Positions 25,861 to 35,886 of a stretch of DNA of 64,000 nt are shown here, piece by piece; the stretch's first letter is position 1, and the number at the start of each line of letters is the position of its first letter. A program made the translations under genes and the position numbers. The notes beneath the pieces are model-generated. The model searched no databases. It was not told the DNA's origin and saw nothing but the letters and a program-made list of their open reading frames with translations. This stretch comes from Caldilineaceae bacterium bin34 (lineage in GTDB: Bacteria > Chloroflexota > Anaerolineae > Caldilineales > Caldilineaceae), in assembly GCA_002238555.1 (NCBI GenBank), contig MPMO01000011.1, forward strand, positions 1 to 64,000, in the 5' to 3' direction.

Positions 25861-27624
25861 TCAGCCAAAGACGCCGTTGCCGATGCCAAAGACGTTGTCC
25901 GGGTCGGCGCTGTGCTTGAGTTCCCTGAGCATGGAACGGCTGGTTGAGGTCATGACCCGATCCAGGTAGTGCTGTCGCAGCTTGCCGACACCGTGGTGGT
26001 GGGAGATGGAACCGCCGGCGGCCAGAATTGCTTCCCTGATGCCGTGCTCGATGTCGATGAAAATTTCAAGGGGGTTTTCAAGACCGCGGTTGGAAAAGCC
26101 GTGGGTGAAGTAGATGCAGACTCCCGAGTGGTACACCTGCGTGATGCGGGCGGAAATGAACGGGTTGCCGTACAGGTTGTGCTTGGCATGCAGGTCCAGG
26201 GCCGCCTGCTTGACCGAGTCCACCACGTTGTGGATGTTGTCCCAGGTGGTGGAGGTTTCGTAGGTCTCGCCGGAAATGTAGTAGGGCGCCAGGAAGTCCC
26301 GGATGTAGGCGATGGCATAGGTCAGCATGTAGCCCCGCTTGCCGTTTTCGGAACCTCCGGCCACGCCCCGAAACGACTTGGCCAGTGACTTGATGTGGCG
26401 AGCCTGATGGGAAACCTCCGACCTGGAACCTTCCATCACCACCGTCGCGGCCGCGATGTTGCGCAGGTCAAACCGGTACAGTTTCTCCAGGGCCGTGCGC
26501 TGGATGGTTTGCTCCACCGCCTTGAAGCCGGTGGCCTCGGGCTTGAGCGCCTGGCTGAACCGAAACTGGAGGTTGTCGACGAGACGCACACTGGCCGGCA
26601 CCACTCCGGAACGCTGCAGGTGGAGCATGAAATCCACACCCTGGGAGAAGTCCGGGAACACATACGAGGCGTACCGGGTTTCCTCGGGGATTCGGTGGAT
26701 GTTGACCACCGCTTCGGTGATCAGGCCCAGGTTGCCTTCGCTGCCGAACACGAGGTCCCGCGGCTGAATGCCCGCCGAACGGCGAGGGGCGGAATCATGG
26801 TGGGTAACCTCGCCCCGGGGACTGATAAGGGTGACCTTTTCGACAATCTGCTCGATGTTGCCGTACCGGTTTTTCTTCATGCCGCTGGCGTTGGTCGAAA
26901 TCCAGCCGCCCAGGGTGGACAGCTCCATGCTGTCGGGCTCGTGGCCCACGACCCAACCCTCGGCGCGCAGCGCGCGTTCCAGTTCACTGCCGGTGATGCC
27001 GGCCTGCACGCGGGCTGTTTGATTCGTCTGGTCGATTGACAGCACCCGGTTCATGCGGCTCATGTCCACGGACACGATGGGACGGGTCTCCGCCGGCAAC
27101 AGCAGCAGGGCGTTGCTGACATTGGTGCCCCCGCCATAGGGCACCAGGCACACGCCGTGTTCCACCGCCAAACGGATCAGCTGTTTGGCTTCATCGGTGG
27201 ATGCGGGCCAGACCACGAGATCGGCCACCCGCTCCAGGTTCTCGTAGATGACCTGGTACAGCTCCCAATTGGACGTTTGCCCGTGACTGTGATTGAGGCG
27301 CACCTTGGCGTTGTCCGAAACACGGTCCTTGGCCAAGACTGTCTCGATGGCCCGGCGGAATTCGGGACACGGCAGCGATTCCGGTACCGCGGGCGCGGAG
27401 TTGGGCGACTTTAAGTCGGTGGGGTCGATTGTGTGGCCCAGGATGTCCTGTACGAATGGCCAGAACAGCGGCATTTCGGTCCCGGACATGTCATAGCGGT
27501 GGCCGGTCAATTCGACCACGCCACGCTCGTTGAGCCGGAAGCGCGTGTCGCGGTATCCCCACAGGTGGTCGTGCAGGGATGGGTCCAGGGACTGACCGGA
27601 ACGGTTGAGGGCCTTGTCCGTCAT
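25861..27624 (-). CDS. FAD-binding oxidase, alkyl-DHAP-synthase-like
   Basis: A 587-residue flavoprotein of the FAD-binding type 4 (vanillyl-alcohol oxidase) superfamily. The FAD pyrophosphate loop is VPYGGGTNVSNALLL; downstream TLGGWISTNASGMKKNRYGNIEQ fits the same domain; the C-terminus has the SHHHGVGKLR motif typical of alkyldihydroxyacetonephosphate synthases, where the His residues are in the active site. Either ether-lipid synthesis or oxidation of a hydroxy-acid is possible; bacterial relatives are mostly uncharacterised. The ATG follows AAGGA at nine bases. It converges on rsmG with a 20-base gap. Confidence 0.82.
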   Translation of the reverse strand: MTDKALNRSGQSLDPSLHDHLWGYRDTRFRLNERGVVELTGHRYDMSGTEMPLFWPFVQDILGHTIDPTDLKSPNSAPAVPESLPCPEFRRAIETVLAKDRVSDNAKVRLNHSHGQTSNWELYQVIYENLERVADLVVWPASTDEAKQLIRLAVEHGVCLVPYGGGTNVSNALLLLPAETRPIVSVDMSRMNRVLSIDQTNQTARVQAGITGSELERALRAEGWVVGHEPDSMELSTLGGWISTNASGMKKNRYGNIEQIVEKVTLISPRGEVTHHDSAPRRSAGIQPRDLVFGSEGNLGLITEAVVNIHRIPEETRYASYVFPDFSQGVDFMLHLQRSGVVPASVRLVDNLQFRFSQALKPEATGFKAVEQTIQRTALEKLYRFDLRNIAAATVVMEGSRSEVSHQARHIKSLAKSFRGVAGGSENGKRGYMLTYAIAYIRDFLAPYYISGETYETSTTWDNIHNVVDSVKQAALDLHAKHNLYGNPFISARITQVYHSGVCIYFTHGFSNRGLENPLEIFIDIEHGIREAILAAGGSISHHHGVGKLRQHYLDRVMTSTSRSMLRELKHSADPDNVFGIGNGVFG

Positions 27625-27822
27625 GGCCAGAATCCTTTGGCAATGATGAGGAGTACGGAGCGGGTCTCCATTCTACTACCTGAGGGGATGGTCGGTTGGG
27701 ACGCACCGTTGCCGTTCGATCGCCGCCTGCGGCAATGCCTCGCCCGTGGTTCGCCGACGCTGCGATCCCGATTGCACCGTGCCGGCGGGAGCACGGCGGT
27801 CCGGCTGTGGCAGACTCATGGC

Positions 27823-28560
27823 ATGGTCCCTCCGCTCCAGTCCCGCCCCCGCTGGCAGGCCCTGGCCACCGTTGCCGCCTTGATGGTGATGCTCGCGGCC
27901 TGCCGGGCCGATGTTCCTGACGAACCGGTCCCCCTTGTGGCCGGTGAGGAACCGGTCCAGCCGGCCGAAATTGCGCCGGGCGACCTGCCCGTGGGGCATA
28001 CGCGGGAGGGATTCCTCTACCTTGGCTCCCCGGAAGCACCCCTGGTTCTGTACGAGATCTTCAATGCCAACTGTCCGGGATGCGGCAACCACCACCGGTC
28101 CCGATTGCCGGCCCTGGTTCGGGAACATGTCCAAAGCGGCGTGATCCAGATGGTCATGGTTGACTTGGCCATCAGTCCGGAGTGGGGCGAGCAGGCGCAT
28201 TTCACAGCCTGGTGCCTGGGCCGACAGGTCGGTGCCCAAAGCCAATGGCAATTTTGGACGGATTTGTTCGAAGGACAGGCCTCCTGGATCGCCGAAGGCG
28301 AGGCATTCTCGCTGCGGTTGGCCAATGAGGCGGGAGCCGAAGCGTCGGTGATGCAGACCTGCATCGAATCGGAGGCTCCCGCCGCGGTGGCCGAACTTCA
28401 GGCCATAGCCGAGGAGCGGCTGCTGCCGGAACGATGGTCCACCCCCGTCTTCCGCATTGAGGACAGGACCGGCCGTTTCCTGGCGTCGCAGGTTGGCTCG
28501 CCGTCGCTGGAGGCCTGGAACCGGCTCGTGGAGCAGGCCTTGGCCGGGGCTTCCTGGTAG
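27823..28560 (+). CDS. DsbA/thioredoxin-like lipoprotein
   Basis: A 245-residue exported lipoprotein. The signal peptide ends in the lipobox MLAAC (Cys27), so the protein is anchored outside the cytoplasmic membrane. A thioredoxin-fold domain follows with C84-P-G-C87 in NANCPGCGNHH, a redox-active pair, and a long helical insert as in DsbA. It could oxidise or shuffle disulfides in secreted proteins. The ATG follows GACTCATGGC without a strong ribosome binding site. It converges on the PhyH gene. Confidence 0.75.
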   Translation: MVPPLQSRPRWQALATVAALMVMLAACRADVPDEPVPLVAGEEPVQPAEIAPGDLPVGHTREGFLYLGSPEAPLVLYEIFNANCPGCGNHHRSRLPALVREHVQSGVIQMVMVDLAISPEWGEQAHFTAWCLGRQVGAQSQWQFWTDLFEGQASWIAEGEAFSLRLANEAGAEASVMQTCIESEAPAAVAELQAIAEERLLPERWSTPVFRIEDRTGRFLASQVGSPSLEAWNRLVEQALAGASW

Positions 28561-28596
28561 CGCGTTTCCAGGCCGGCGTTTCGCTTCGTCGGTCGG

Positions 28597-29490
28597 TTAG
28601 GCGGGAACGCGCTCGGTCCTGCCGGCCAACCAGTCCTCCCGGGTCGCGACCCGTTCCGGATACAGCCGGCTGCGTGCCAGGAAGCCGATGCCGTGCTCCG
28701 GCATGGGATCCTGATCGGTCGGCTGGTAGCGGACGTCGAGACTCCAGCGCACCTCGTCGGAATTGTTGGGCGTGGACATGTGCACGCACCGGTCGTTGAA
28801 CAGGACCAGGTCACCCTTTTCGGCAATCAACGGTATCGGTTGGCGGTTGGCCGGCAGGTGCTCGGCGTCAATTTCCAGGAATCCGGTTCCGGAATAGCTC
28901 TCCTTGTGCCACGACTTCACCCGCTGCCGGTGCGTGCGCGGCATCACGTGCAGGCATCCATTCTCCAAGGTCGAGTCCACGAAGGGGATCCAGACCGAAA
29001 TGACCGGATTGGCGTTGGCATCGGGCCAGTAGGACTTGTCCTGGTGCCAGGGCACCACGCCCGCGGCCACGCGCGGTACTTTGGGGCGCGTGTTGTACAC
29101 GGGGTTGGAAAAGATTTCGGGACCAATCAGTGATTCAACCGCGTCCAGGATGCTCGGATTGGCCATGAGCTCGTAGTAGCCCGGATCGCGGTCCCGCCAA
29201 CCGCGTCCAAAGACCAGAAAGTCCGCGTCGGTCAGGTCGGCGAACAGATCCGCCAGGCGCCGCTCGAACGGGCGGTCGGCCATCGGATCCGACACCAGGC
29301 CGTCGGCCACCAGTCTCCGGGCGATGGTTTCCACCTTGCGCTTCATCGCGGCGCGCGCCGGTTCGAGATCCGCGTCGTCAAGGACACCGGGCACGATGAG
29401 ATAGCCCTCTGCGTCGTAAAAGTGCACCTGCTCGTCCGAGAGGCTGCCGCCGTGGTCGCTGCGGAATGTGTCCAACATGGGGTCATTCAC
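28597..29490 (-). CDS. Phytanoyl-CoA dioxygenase (PhyH) family protein
   Basis: A 297-residue Fe(II)/2-oxoglutarate-dependent oxygenase that hydroxylates small organic substrates. The metal-binding H-x-D is in VPWHQDKSYWP, the distal His in RCVHMSTPNN, and a 2-oxoglutarate-binding Arg follows (DVRYQP). Family members in marine and soil bacteria act on a broad range of lipids, quaternary amines and natural products, so the substrate is open. The start is GTG; an ATG four codons downstream is an alternative. Confidence 0.85.
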   Translation of the reverse strand: MNDPMLDTFRSDHGGSLSDEQVHFYDAEGYLIVPGVLDDADLEPARAAMKRKVETIARRLVADGLVSDPMADRPFERRLADLFADLTDADFLVFGRGWRDRDPGYYELMANPSILDAVESLIGPEIFSNPVYNTRPKVPRVAAGVVPWHQDKSYWPDANANPVISVWIPFVDSTLENGCLHVMPRTHRQRVKSWHKESYSGTGFLEIDAEHLPANRQPIPLIAEKGDLVLFNDRCVHMSTPNNSDEVRWSLDVRYQPTDQDPMPEHGIGFLARSRLYPERVATREDWLAGRTERVPA

Positions 29491-29634
29491 ATGGGATGGG
29501 GCCGGATTGCCATGTCAATTGTAGGGCTTTGGAAAACCGATCAGGGCCGGTTCCGAATTGCGGGCGTCCAGACCGCTCATTCGGGGGATCGGTGCCCTGC
29601 ACCATCTCCGGTGAACCCACCTTGAGTCTCCGGT

Positions 29635-30678
29635 CTATGGGGCCGGCCAGCCGGCCGCGGCCTCGCCGGCATCCAGGGCCGCTTGGGTTTTCTCCGCCGC
29701 TGCGGGTGTTGCCCACTGGCTCCAGACCTCGGGTCTGGCCTGCAGGAACCACAGCGCGGCATCCCCTTCGGTGGAGCCCCCGTTGGCCCGGGACCAGCGC
29801 GCAATGTCCTTGAACAGGACAATGTCGCTGTTGAAGTTGCGCAGCATGTCCACGACTTCGGGTGCCCGTTCGAGCATCGAGGGGTGCACTGCGATGCGGA
29901 CGTCGGAGTCCACGTAGGCGCAGGCCTTGGTGGCGGCCCAGCATTCCTCGGTGTAGGGCGGTTCCTCAAGCCGGACAAGGTCCAGCACGAGGGCGGGTTC
30001 GTTGGTGCCCCACTGGTATCCCAGCCACGGTTCGCCCCGCTCGTACGCCCCGTACAGGTCGGCGTTGGCCGCCGCCCCGCTGCCCGGGTTCACAATGTAT
30101 ACGTGATCCTCGAGGCCATGGGCAACGACCTGTTGGGCGTTTGTCGATTCACAGGCCCAGCCGATTATGCAAGAAACCAACCGGGCTTTGCCGGTTTCGG
30201 CCGTGGCGAACAGCACCTTGAATTTGTCGTCCTTGAGATCCTCGACACTGTCCAGGTCGGGGTACTCTTCCTGCAGGTAGGCCGGTATGACAAAGGCCGA
30301 CTGCCCGTCGCTGGCCCGGGTCTTTTGCCGACGAGGACGACTTCCGCCGCCTCGACCGCTGCGTCCCACGTCTCCGGCCGATTGGACAGCCAGATTTCAA
30401 GCGTTACGTCGACATCCCCGTTGCGCAACCCCTGGAACAGGGGCAGCGTTGTGCCGAAGATGACCGCCGTGGAGTGGTCGTATCCCTTCTCCACCAGGTA
30501 TTGGGCAACGCGGTTTTGAATCAAGGCGCTCTGCCCGTTCAGGTCGGCGAATACGACGGGATTGCCGGAGACGGGTTCGCCAGCCTCCGCCGAGTCCGAA
30601 TCCACGGATTCGGACGGCCCATATCTGCAGTATCGCCAGGATTGGGGAACGGCCGGCGCATCCTGTGGCTTGATGCAC
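29635..30678 (-). pseudogene. Frameshifted glycine-betaine-type binding protein (copy 1)
   Basis: This gene is a close paralog of the intact binding-protein gene next to it: long stretches such as AYGERGEPWLGYQWGTNEPA-type sequence and LRLEEPPYTEECWA are shared. The reading frame breaks near 30323-30326, where TTTT on the plus strand replaces TT in the intact copy, a two-base gain. A second break lies in the N-terminal signal region (30590-30678), where the frame of the GTG start differs from that of the mature part and the lipoprotein signal is not recognisable. It is therefore most likely a decaying copy, unless the breaks are sequencing errors. Confidence 0.8.
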
Positions 30679-30924
30679 CTGTGGGCCTCCCTGTGGGTTG
30701 GCGCGCTGCCGCCGGAATTTGCCACAATGCCGGTGGTTTGGCCGGGACGGCAAGTCAAACCGCAGGGTTGCGGTCAACCACCGATCGCGACCGGTTCCGA
30801 GATCCGCGTATGACCGGATTCGTCGGCGTCCAGGGCCCCGTGTAAAGCGGGACCCTGGACGCGTATTGAGGGAGTGGAGTCTGTCCGCACGTCCGCCGCC
30901 GACAAACTCGACTTCAGTCTCCGC

Positions 30925-31995
30925 CTATTGGTCCGGCCAGCCGTCCGCGGCCTCGCCGGCGTCCAGGGCCGCCTGAATCTTGTCCGCCGCTTCGGGGGTT
31001 ACCCACTGGCTCCATGCATCCTGCTTGGCCTGCAGGAACCACAGTGCGGCATCCCGCTCAGTGGCGCCTTCGTTGGCCTGGGTCCAGCGCGCAATGTCCT
31101 TGAACAGGGCGATGTCGATGTTGAAGTTGCGCAGCATGTCCACGACCTCGGGTGCTCGCTCAAGTATCGAGGGATGCACTGCGATGCGAATATCGGACAA
31201 CGCGTAGGCGCAGGCCTTGGTGGTGGCCCAGCATTCCTCGGTGTAGGGCGGTTCCTCAAGCCGGACAAGATCCAGCAGGAGGGCGGGTTCGTTGGTGCCC
31301 CACTGGTATCCCAGCCAAGGTTCGCCCCGTTCGTAGGCCCCGTACAGGTCGGCGTTGGCCGCGGCCCCGTCGCCCGGGTTCACGATGTATACGTGCTCTT
31401 CGAGGCCATAGGACGCGACCTGCTGGGCGTTAACCACCTCGCAGGCCCAGCCGATCACACAGGAAACCAAGCGAGCCTGGTCGCCGCTTTCGGCAGTGGT
31501 GAACAACGCCTTGAACTTCTCGTCCTTGAGATCCTCGACACTGTCCAGGTCGGGATACTGTTCCTGCAGATAGGCCGGGATGACGAAGGACGACTGCCAG
31601 TCGCCAACCAGGGTCTTGCCGATGTCGACGACTTCCTCGCCCGCGATGGCGTCATCCCACGGTTCCTGCTGATTGGGAAGCCAAATCTCAAGGGTCACGT
31701 GGGTGTCCCCATTGCGCAACCCCTGGAACAGGGGCAGCGTGGCGCCGAAGGTGGCGCCCGTGGGGTAGCCGTATCCCTTTTCCACCAGGTATTGCGCAAT
31801 GCGGTTTTGGATTAAGGCGCTCTGCCAGTTCAGGTCGGAAAAGATGATGGGGTCGTGGGAAACCGGTTCTGCGGCTTCCGCCATGTCCGCCTCCGCAGAG
31901 TCGGTCGGCATGTCACAGGCAGCCACCACCAAGGCAGCCAACGCCAGCAGTATCAGGACATGGAAACGGTGGACAATTCGAATGGATTGATGCAC
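30925..31995 (-). CDS. Glycine betaine/proline-type ABC transporter binding protein
   Basis: A 356-residue lipoprotein that should capture a quaternary amine such as glycine betaine or choline and pass it to the membrane permease. The signal ends in ALVVAAC (Cys27). The OpuAC-type core includes FSDLNWQSALIQNRIAQYL, LEIWLPNQQEPWDD, SSFVIPAYLQEQYP and LRLEEPPYTEECW-type regions, with several Trp that can form the aromatic ligand cage. The start is GTG, set by GGGAGG eight bases upstream. The permease and ATPase genes lie further upstream on the same strand beyond 1.5 kb of transposase remains. Confidence 0.85.
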   Translation of the reverse strand: MHQSIRIVHRFHVLILLALAALVVAACDMPTDSAEADMAEAAEPVSHDPIIFSDLNWQSALIQNRIAQYLVEKGYGYPTGATFGATLPLFQGLRNGDTHVTLEIWLPNQQEPWDDAIAGEEVVDIGKTLVGDWQSSFVIPAYLQEQYPDLDSVEDLKDEKFKALFTTAESGDQARLVSCVIGWACEVVNAQQVASYGLEEHVYIVNPGDGAAANADLYGAYERGEPWLGYQWGTNEPALLLDLVRLEEPPYTEECWATTKACAYALSDIRIAVHPSILERAPEVVDMLRNFNIDIALFKDIARWTQANEGATERDAALWFLQAKQDAWSQWVTPEAADKIQAALDAGEAADGWPDQ

Positions 31996-32412
31996 GAATG
32001 GCACCTCCCTTGGAGTTTGGTGCCGTGCAACCAGAGGATTTGAGCCCTTGGGCGCACAACATAGACAACGACGGATTACCTGAATGTCCGGTGAGGGGCA
32101 ATGATTCCCGGGACGACCGGACAATGTTGGCAAAAGGGAAAACCGAGCACGTGACACCGGGTGATCCCGGTAGGTGTCGGCTGCCTGTCTCCGGTCGAAT
32201 CCGTCAAGGACTTTGGAGACACTACGCTTGGCCGCAGCCTGCAGAATGAACGAAAAAATTGCCAACTCAGCCATCATACCATAGGTTCATGATCGGATCG
32301 ACTCCTGACAGGGTTGGGTAAAGTCGAATTGGGGATGGAAAACAGATTCATAAAGAGCTGAAATATATATTTTTTGTATGCAATATTTGTATATTAAACC
32401 TACGCACGAGGT
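31996..32412. other. Intergenic region with an AT-rich stretch
   Basis: This is the leader side of the binding-protein gene. Positions about 32320-32400 are strikingly AT-rich (including ATATATATTTTTTG) compared with the GC-rich surroundings. The border of the transposase debris begins just beyond. No promoter pair is clear. Confidence 0.4.
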
Positions 32413-32554
32413 TTGTCGTGCCACCCCTGCTTGTTCCGACGGTATTTCATCCCCATGCGGACTGCATTGCCAAGCATCCGTCCTACCTGCATGCAGGCCA
32501 GCCAGGTTCAGGGACGGGGCCTGTGGGTGGGTGCCACCGTGATGGTCCGCAACG

Positions 32555-33060
32555 GTGGCCGGACCGCAGTCCCGGGAGACCTGCAGAGTCTGGGTCTGGA
32601 TTGGCACGCTTTCTACCCGTACCTGCGGTAGTGGCTCCATGACGCGGCTGACCGGGCCGAGCCCTGCCGGGGGCAGCTGGACGCAGGGGCCTGTTGTATG
32701 CCTCTCTTGGGTTGGGTGGGCCTGTGGGGCGGACCCGGAGTTGGCCCTGGCCATCGCCCCGACAGCCAAGGGGGAGGAACTGGTGGCCCTGGTCGCTGGT
32801 GCGGTCTACCAGGGCTGTGTCATCCCGATTGGCCTGGCGCCTGAAGACCGGAGGTCACGGCCCCTGGATGCCGGCCCTCCACCTCCAGGGTTGGTTTTCC
32901 TGCATGTGCCATGACCGGCACATAACCTTGCAGGCGACTACCGGTGGCCGGGTGGGTGGATTTGCGGGCGATCCTTCCCGCCCGCGTGGACCTCGACGCC
33001 TACGGGATGCGGATCTGGATCGAACAGGGCTTGAACCCACCGGGTGTGTGCACCGCCCCG
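32555..33060 (+). pseudogene. Degenerate IS4-type transposase fragments
   Basis: Two short regions in different frames resemble an IS4-family DDE transposase: ELALAIAPTAKGEELVALV with AVYQGCVIPIGL (the usual first-Asp region, with the Asp lost) and DAYGMRIWIEQGLN (the usual C-terminal region with its catalytic Glu). The parts between are out of frame or missing. The gene cannot make a working transposase. The assignment rests on motif likeness. Confidence 0.5.
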
Positions 33061-33219
33061 GCAGACCCCGGCTGCCGGGCAGCGTGGGTACACTCGCAGG
33101 TCTCGAAACTTGGTCGGCAGGTGGTGCCGATGGCCGGCAAGTCCAACGCGATCACGGTCCATCCCCGCACGCTTCGAGATCTTGGTGCCGGAAGGCGGCA
33201 TCGTGACTCTCCATGCCCT

Positions 33220-33430
33220 GGGCTGCCGGAGGCGCGGGTCCTGCGGTGGGCTGGGAGCCACTGGGGGATCGAAAATTCTCTGCAATGGGGCCTGGATACG
33301 GCCTTCCGAGAGGACGCGTACCGCATCCAAACCGGCCACATCGCCCACATGTTGATCCTGCGGTGGGCCTCGATCCTGCGGTGGGCCCTCAACCGGCAGC
33401 GTCGGCGACCACGGCCAAGGGCGGCATCGC
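33220..33430 (+). pseudogene. C-terminal fragment of an ISAs1-type transposase
   Basis: The segment HWGIENSLQWGLDTAFRED followed by RIQTGHIAHMLILRW matches the C-terminal end of ISAs1-family transposases (HWGIENxLHWxLDVxFxEDxxRxRxG). The catalytic N-terminal part is absent or fused to the IS4-like fragment upstream. It is a truncated remnant that ends about 100 bases before the permease gene. Confidence 0.55.
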
Positions 33431-33519
33431 CGCCAGGCGCAAGCAAGCCGGCAGGAACGGCAGGTATCCGCTTGGGGACCTGTCAAACTGGTATGCGGTG
33501 GCGCTGGCGCAGGCAGCGT

Positions 33520-34500
33520 TCATTTGACCACGGCCTGTGTCATGCGATCCAGCAGGATGGCCAGGAAAACAATGGCCAGCCCGGCAATCATGCCGTTGCC
33601 CGGTTCGTTTTTCTGGAGGGCTCGCAGCACCGTGTCGCCCAGTCCGCCCGCGGCCACCATGCTGGCGATGGTGACCATGGCCAGCGCCATCATCGTGGTT
33701 TGGTTGACCCCGGCCATGATGGTCGGAAGCGCCATGGGAATCTGGACCTTGGTTAAGGTCTGCAGGGGTGACGAACCGAAGGCTTGTGTGGCCTCGATGG
33801 CTGCGGGCGACACCTGCTGTATGCCGAGGCTGGTCAGGCGGATCACCGGTGGTACTGAGTAGATGATGGTCGCGAAGATGCCCGCCGGCTTGCCTAGGCC
33901 GAAGAACAGGATGCCCGGCAGCAGGTACACGAAGCTGGGCATCGTCTGCATGGCGTCGAGCACCGGCCGCAGGATGTTGTCGACCCAGGGATTCCGGGCA
34001 CTCACCACTCCGGTCGGGAATCCAATCAGGACCGATATGGCCACGGCCACGACCATGAGGGCGATCGTGTCAATCATCTGATTCCACAGGCCCATGAAGC
34101 CAATGAATAGAAGTGCACCGAGGGTGAAGGCCAGAAGCGGCCAATGGCCGACGCCGTAGGCGAACAGGGCCAACAACAGGACCAGGGCCGGCCACGGAAT
34201 CCACAGCAGGGATCTGGAAATGAAGACCAGGACGTGCGTCACGAAATCGCTGAGGCCGTCGAACAGCCAGCCGCCCTTGACGGTAAGCCAGTCCACAAAA
34301 CCGTCGATGGCCGCCGCCGTCACCTGCCGCACCGACTTGTCCAGCGTGAGGACCACGTCCCCTCCTCCGGATGACTGGACCCGCGAAACGGTGGTCGGAT
34401 ACTCCATGGCCGGTCCCCATAGGACCAGGGAAACCGCCAGCACCGCAATGACTACGGCCGCCTTGGCAGCGAGACTGACGGTTGGGGACATGGAATTCAT
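33520..34500 (-). CDS. Glycine betaine/proline-type ABC transporter permease
   Basis: A 326-residue membrane subunit of a ProU/OpuA-type importer. Hydrophobic helices occur at about 9-27, 70-120 and 150-320, and the cytoplasmic EAA loop is EATQAFGSSPLQTLTKVQIPMALP, which contacts the ATPase. The downstream SMVAAGGLG and the large N-terminal periplasmic part fit the ProW branch. I chose the ATG at 34500 (MNSMSPTVS); a longer frame exists. It is followed downstream by transposase debris rather than by its binding protein. Confidence 0.9.
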   Translation of the reverse strand: MNSMSPTVSLAAKAAVVIAVLAVSLVLWGPAMEYPTTVSRVQSSGGGDVVLTLDKSVRQVTAAAIDGFVDWLTVKGGWLFDGLSDFVTHVLVFISRSLLWIPWPALVLLLALFAYGVGHWPLLAFTLGALLFIGFMGLWNQMIDTIALMVVAVAISVLIGFPTGVVSARNPWVDNILRPVLDAMQTMPSFVYLLPGILFFGLGKPAGIFATIIYSVPPVIRLTSLGIQQVSPAAIEATQAFGSSPLQTLTKVQIPMALPTIMAGVNQTTMMALAMVTIASMVAAGGLGDTVLRALQKNEPGNGMIAGLAIVFLAILLDRMTQAVVK

Positions 34501-34638
34501 GCAAGTCGCCTGGAAGTGTGGCCGCTCTGCGCCGCGCATGTCGGACGGGGGACAAAAATGGGCCCAGGCCGCTTCAGGCGCGGGACACCGCCAGTCCTTG
34601 GGTGCGCAACCAACGGCGGCGGGAACTTGGTGCAGTCT

Positions 34639-35886
34639 TTATGCCGCCACATGGCTGTGCTCCTCCCGCTTGTCGGGTGCGTGCTGGGCCAGGACTTTGG
34701 CCAGGTTGGGACGGTGGATTTCACCCACCAGCACGCCTTCGGCATTCGTGACCGGAACCGGATGTTCGGTGGCCATGGCCAGCGGAATCAGGTTGTCCAG
34801 CAACATGTCGGGGGTAATCGGGGGACTGCGCACGATAAGGTCGTCGGCGTCCCGCAGCGACCCGCGGCCCTCCGCGTACATGCGTTCCAGAAGACTGCTG
34901 TCCAACAGACCCTGAAGGTCGTTGTCGGGCCCGGTAACCCACACAAACCCAAACGGGTTGGATCCCAGGTAATCCAGAACGGATACGGTGGATTCGTTGC
35001 AGTCGAAGGCCCGGGACGGCTTTTTCATCACGTGGCTTGCAGTCAGGACCCCCGTCATGTTCACGCCGCGCGTGAACTCCGTCACGTGGCTGTTGCCCGG
35101 ATTTAGCACAATGTCCGTGCCGCTGCCAATCTGGGCCACGCGACCGTGGTGCAGGATGGCGATGCGGTCCCCCAGGCGCAGGGCTTCGTCCAGGTCGTGG
35201 GTGATGAAAATGATGGTTTTGCGGAACTCCTCCTGCAATCGGATGAGTTCGTCTTGCATTTGCCTGCGAATCAACGGGTCAAGTCCGCTGAAGGGTTCGT
35301 CCATCAGGAGAATGTTGGTGTCCGCGACCAGGGCGCGGGCCAATCCCACTCTCTGCTGCATGCCGCCCGACAGCTGTCTCGGATGGGCCAATTCCCAGCC
35401 GGCCAGGCCTACAAGTTCCAGAATGGGCATGGTTTTGGCACGCCGCTCGGCACGGGGCACGCCGCGCATCTCCAGTCCCCAGGCTGCATTGTCAAGGACG
35501 TTGCGGTGGGGCAGCAGGCCGTAGTGCTGAAACACCATGGCTGCCTTGGTGCGGCGGAACTGAAGCAGCTCCGCGGGATCCATGGCGGTGACATCATCGC
35601 CGTCAATGACGATGTGTCCGGCAGTCGGTTCGATGAGGCGGATGAGTGTGCGTACCAGGGTTGACTTGCCGCTCCCCGACAGGCCCATGATGACGAACGT
35701 CTCGCCGCGGGCGGCTTCGAACGAAACGTCCTGCAAGCCAACCACCAACTGAAGCTCATCCTGGAAGTAGCGCTTGGACCGTCCCTGATAGGCCGGCTCC
35801 AAGGCTTGTTCGGGATGGTCTCCGAACACCTTCCACAACGAGTCGACGCGAAGGACTGGATCGGCGGGGGGCTGAGGGGGCTTCAC
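34639..35886 (-). CDS. Glycine betaine/proline-type ABC transporter ATP-binding protein
   Basis: ATPase subunit of the osmoprotectant importer. Walker A is GLSGSGKST, the Q-loop lies in MVFQHYGLLPHR, the signature is LSGGMQQRVGLARAL and Walker B ILLMDEPFSGLDP. A C-terminal CBS-like region follows, as in OpuAA and ProV, where it senses ionic strength. The conserved N-terminus DPVLRVDSLWKVFGDHPEQALE begins right after the chosen GTG; the frame runs further upstream through a repeated GC-rich region that looks non-coding. The start is thus uncertain. Confidence 0.85.
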   Translation of the reverse strand: MKPPQPPADPVLRVDSLWKVFGDHPEQALEPAYQGRSKRYFQDELQLVVGLQDVSFEAARGETFVIMGLSGSGKSTLVRTLIRLIEPTAGHIVIDGDDVTAMDPAELLQFRRTKAAMVFQHYGLLPHRNVLDNAAWGLEMRGVPRAERRAKTMPILELVGLAGWELAHPRQLSGGMQQRVGLARALVADTNILLMDEPFSGLDPLIRRQMQDELIRLQEEFRKTIIFITHDLDEALRLGDRIAILHHGRVAQIGSGTDIVLNPGNSHVTEFTRGVNMTGVLTASHVMKKPSRAFDCNESTVSVLDYLGSNPFGFVWVTGPDNDLQGLLDSSLLERMYAEGRGSLRDADDLIVRSPPITPDMLLDNLIPLAMATEHPVPVTNAEGVLVGEIHRPNLAKVLAQHAPDKREEHSHVAA

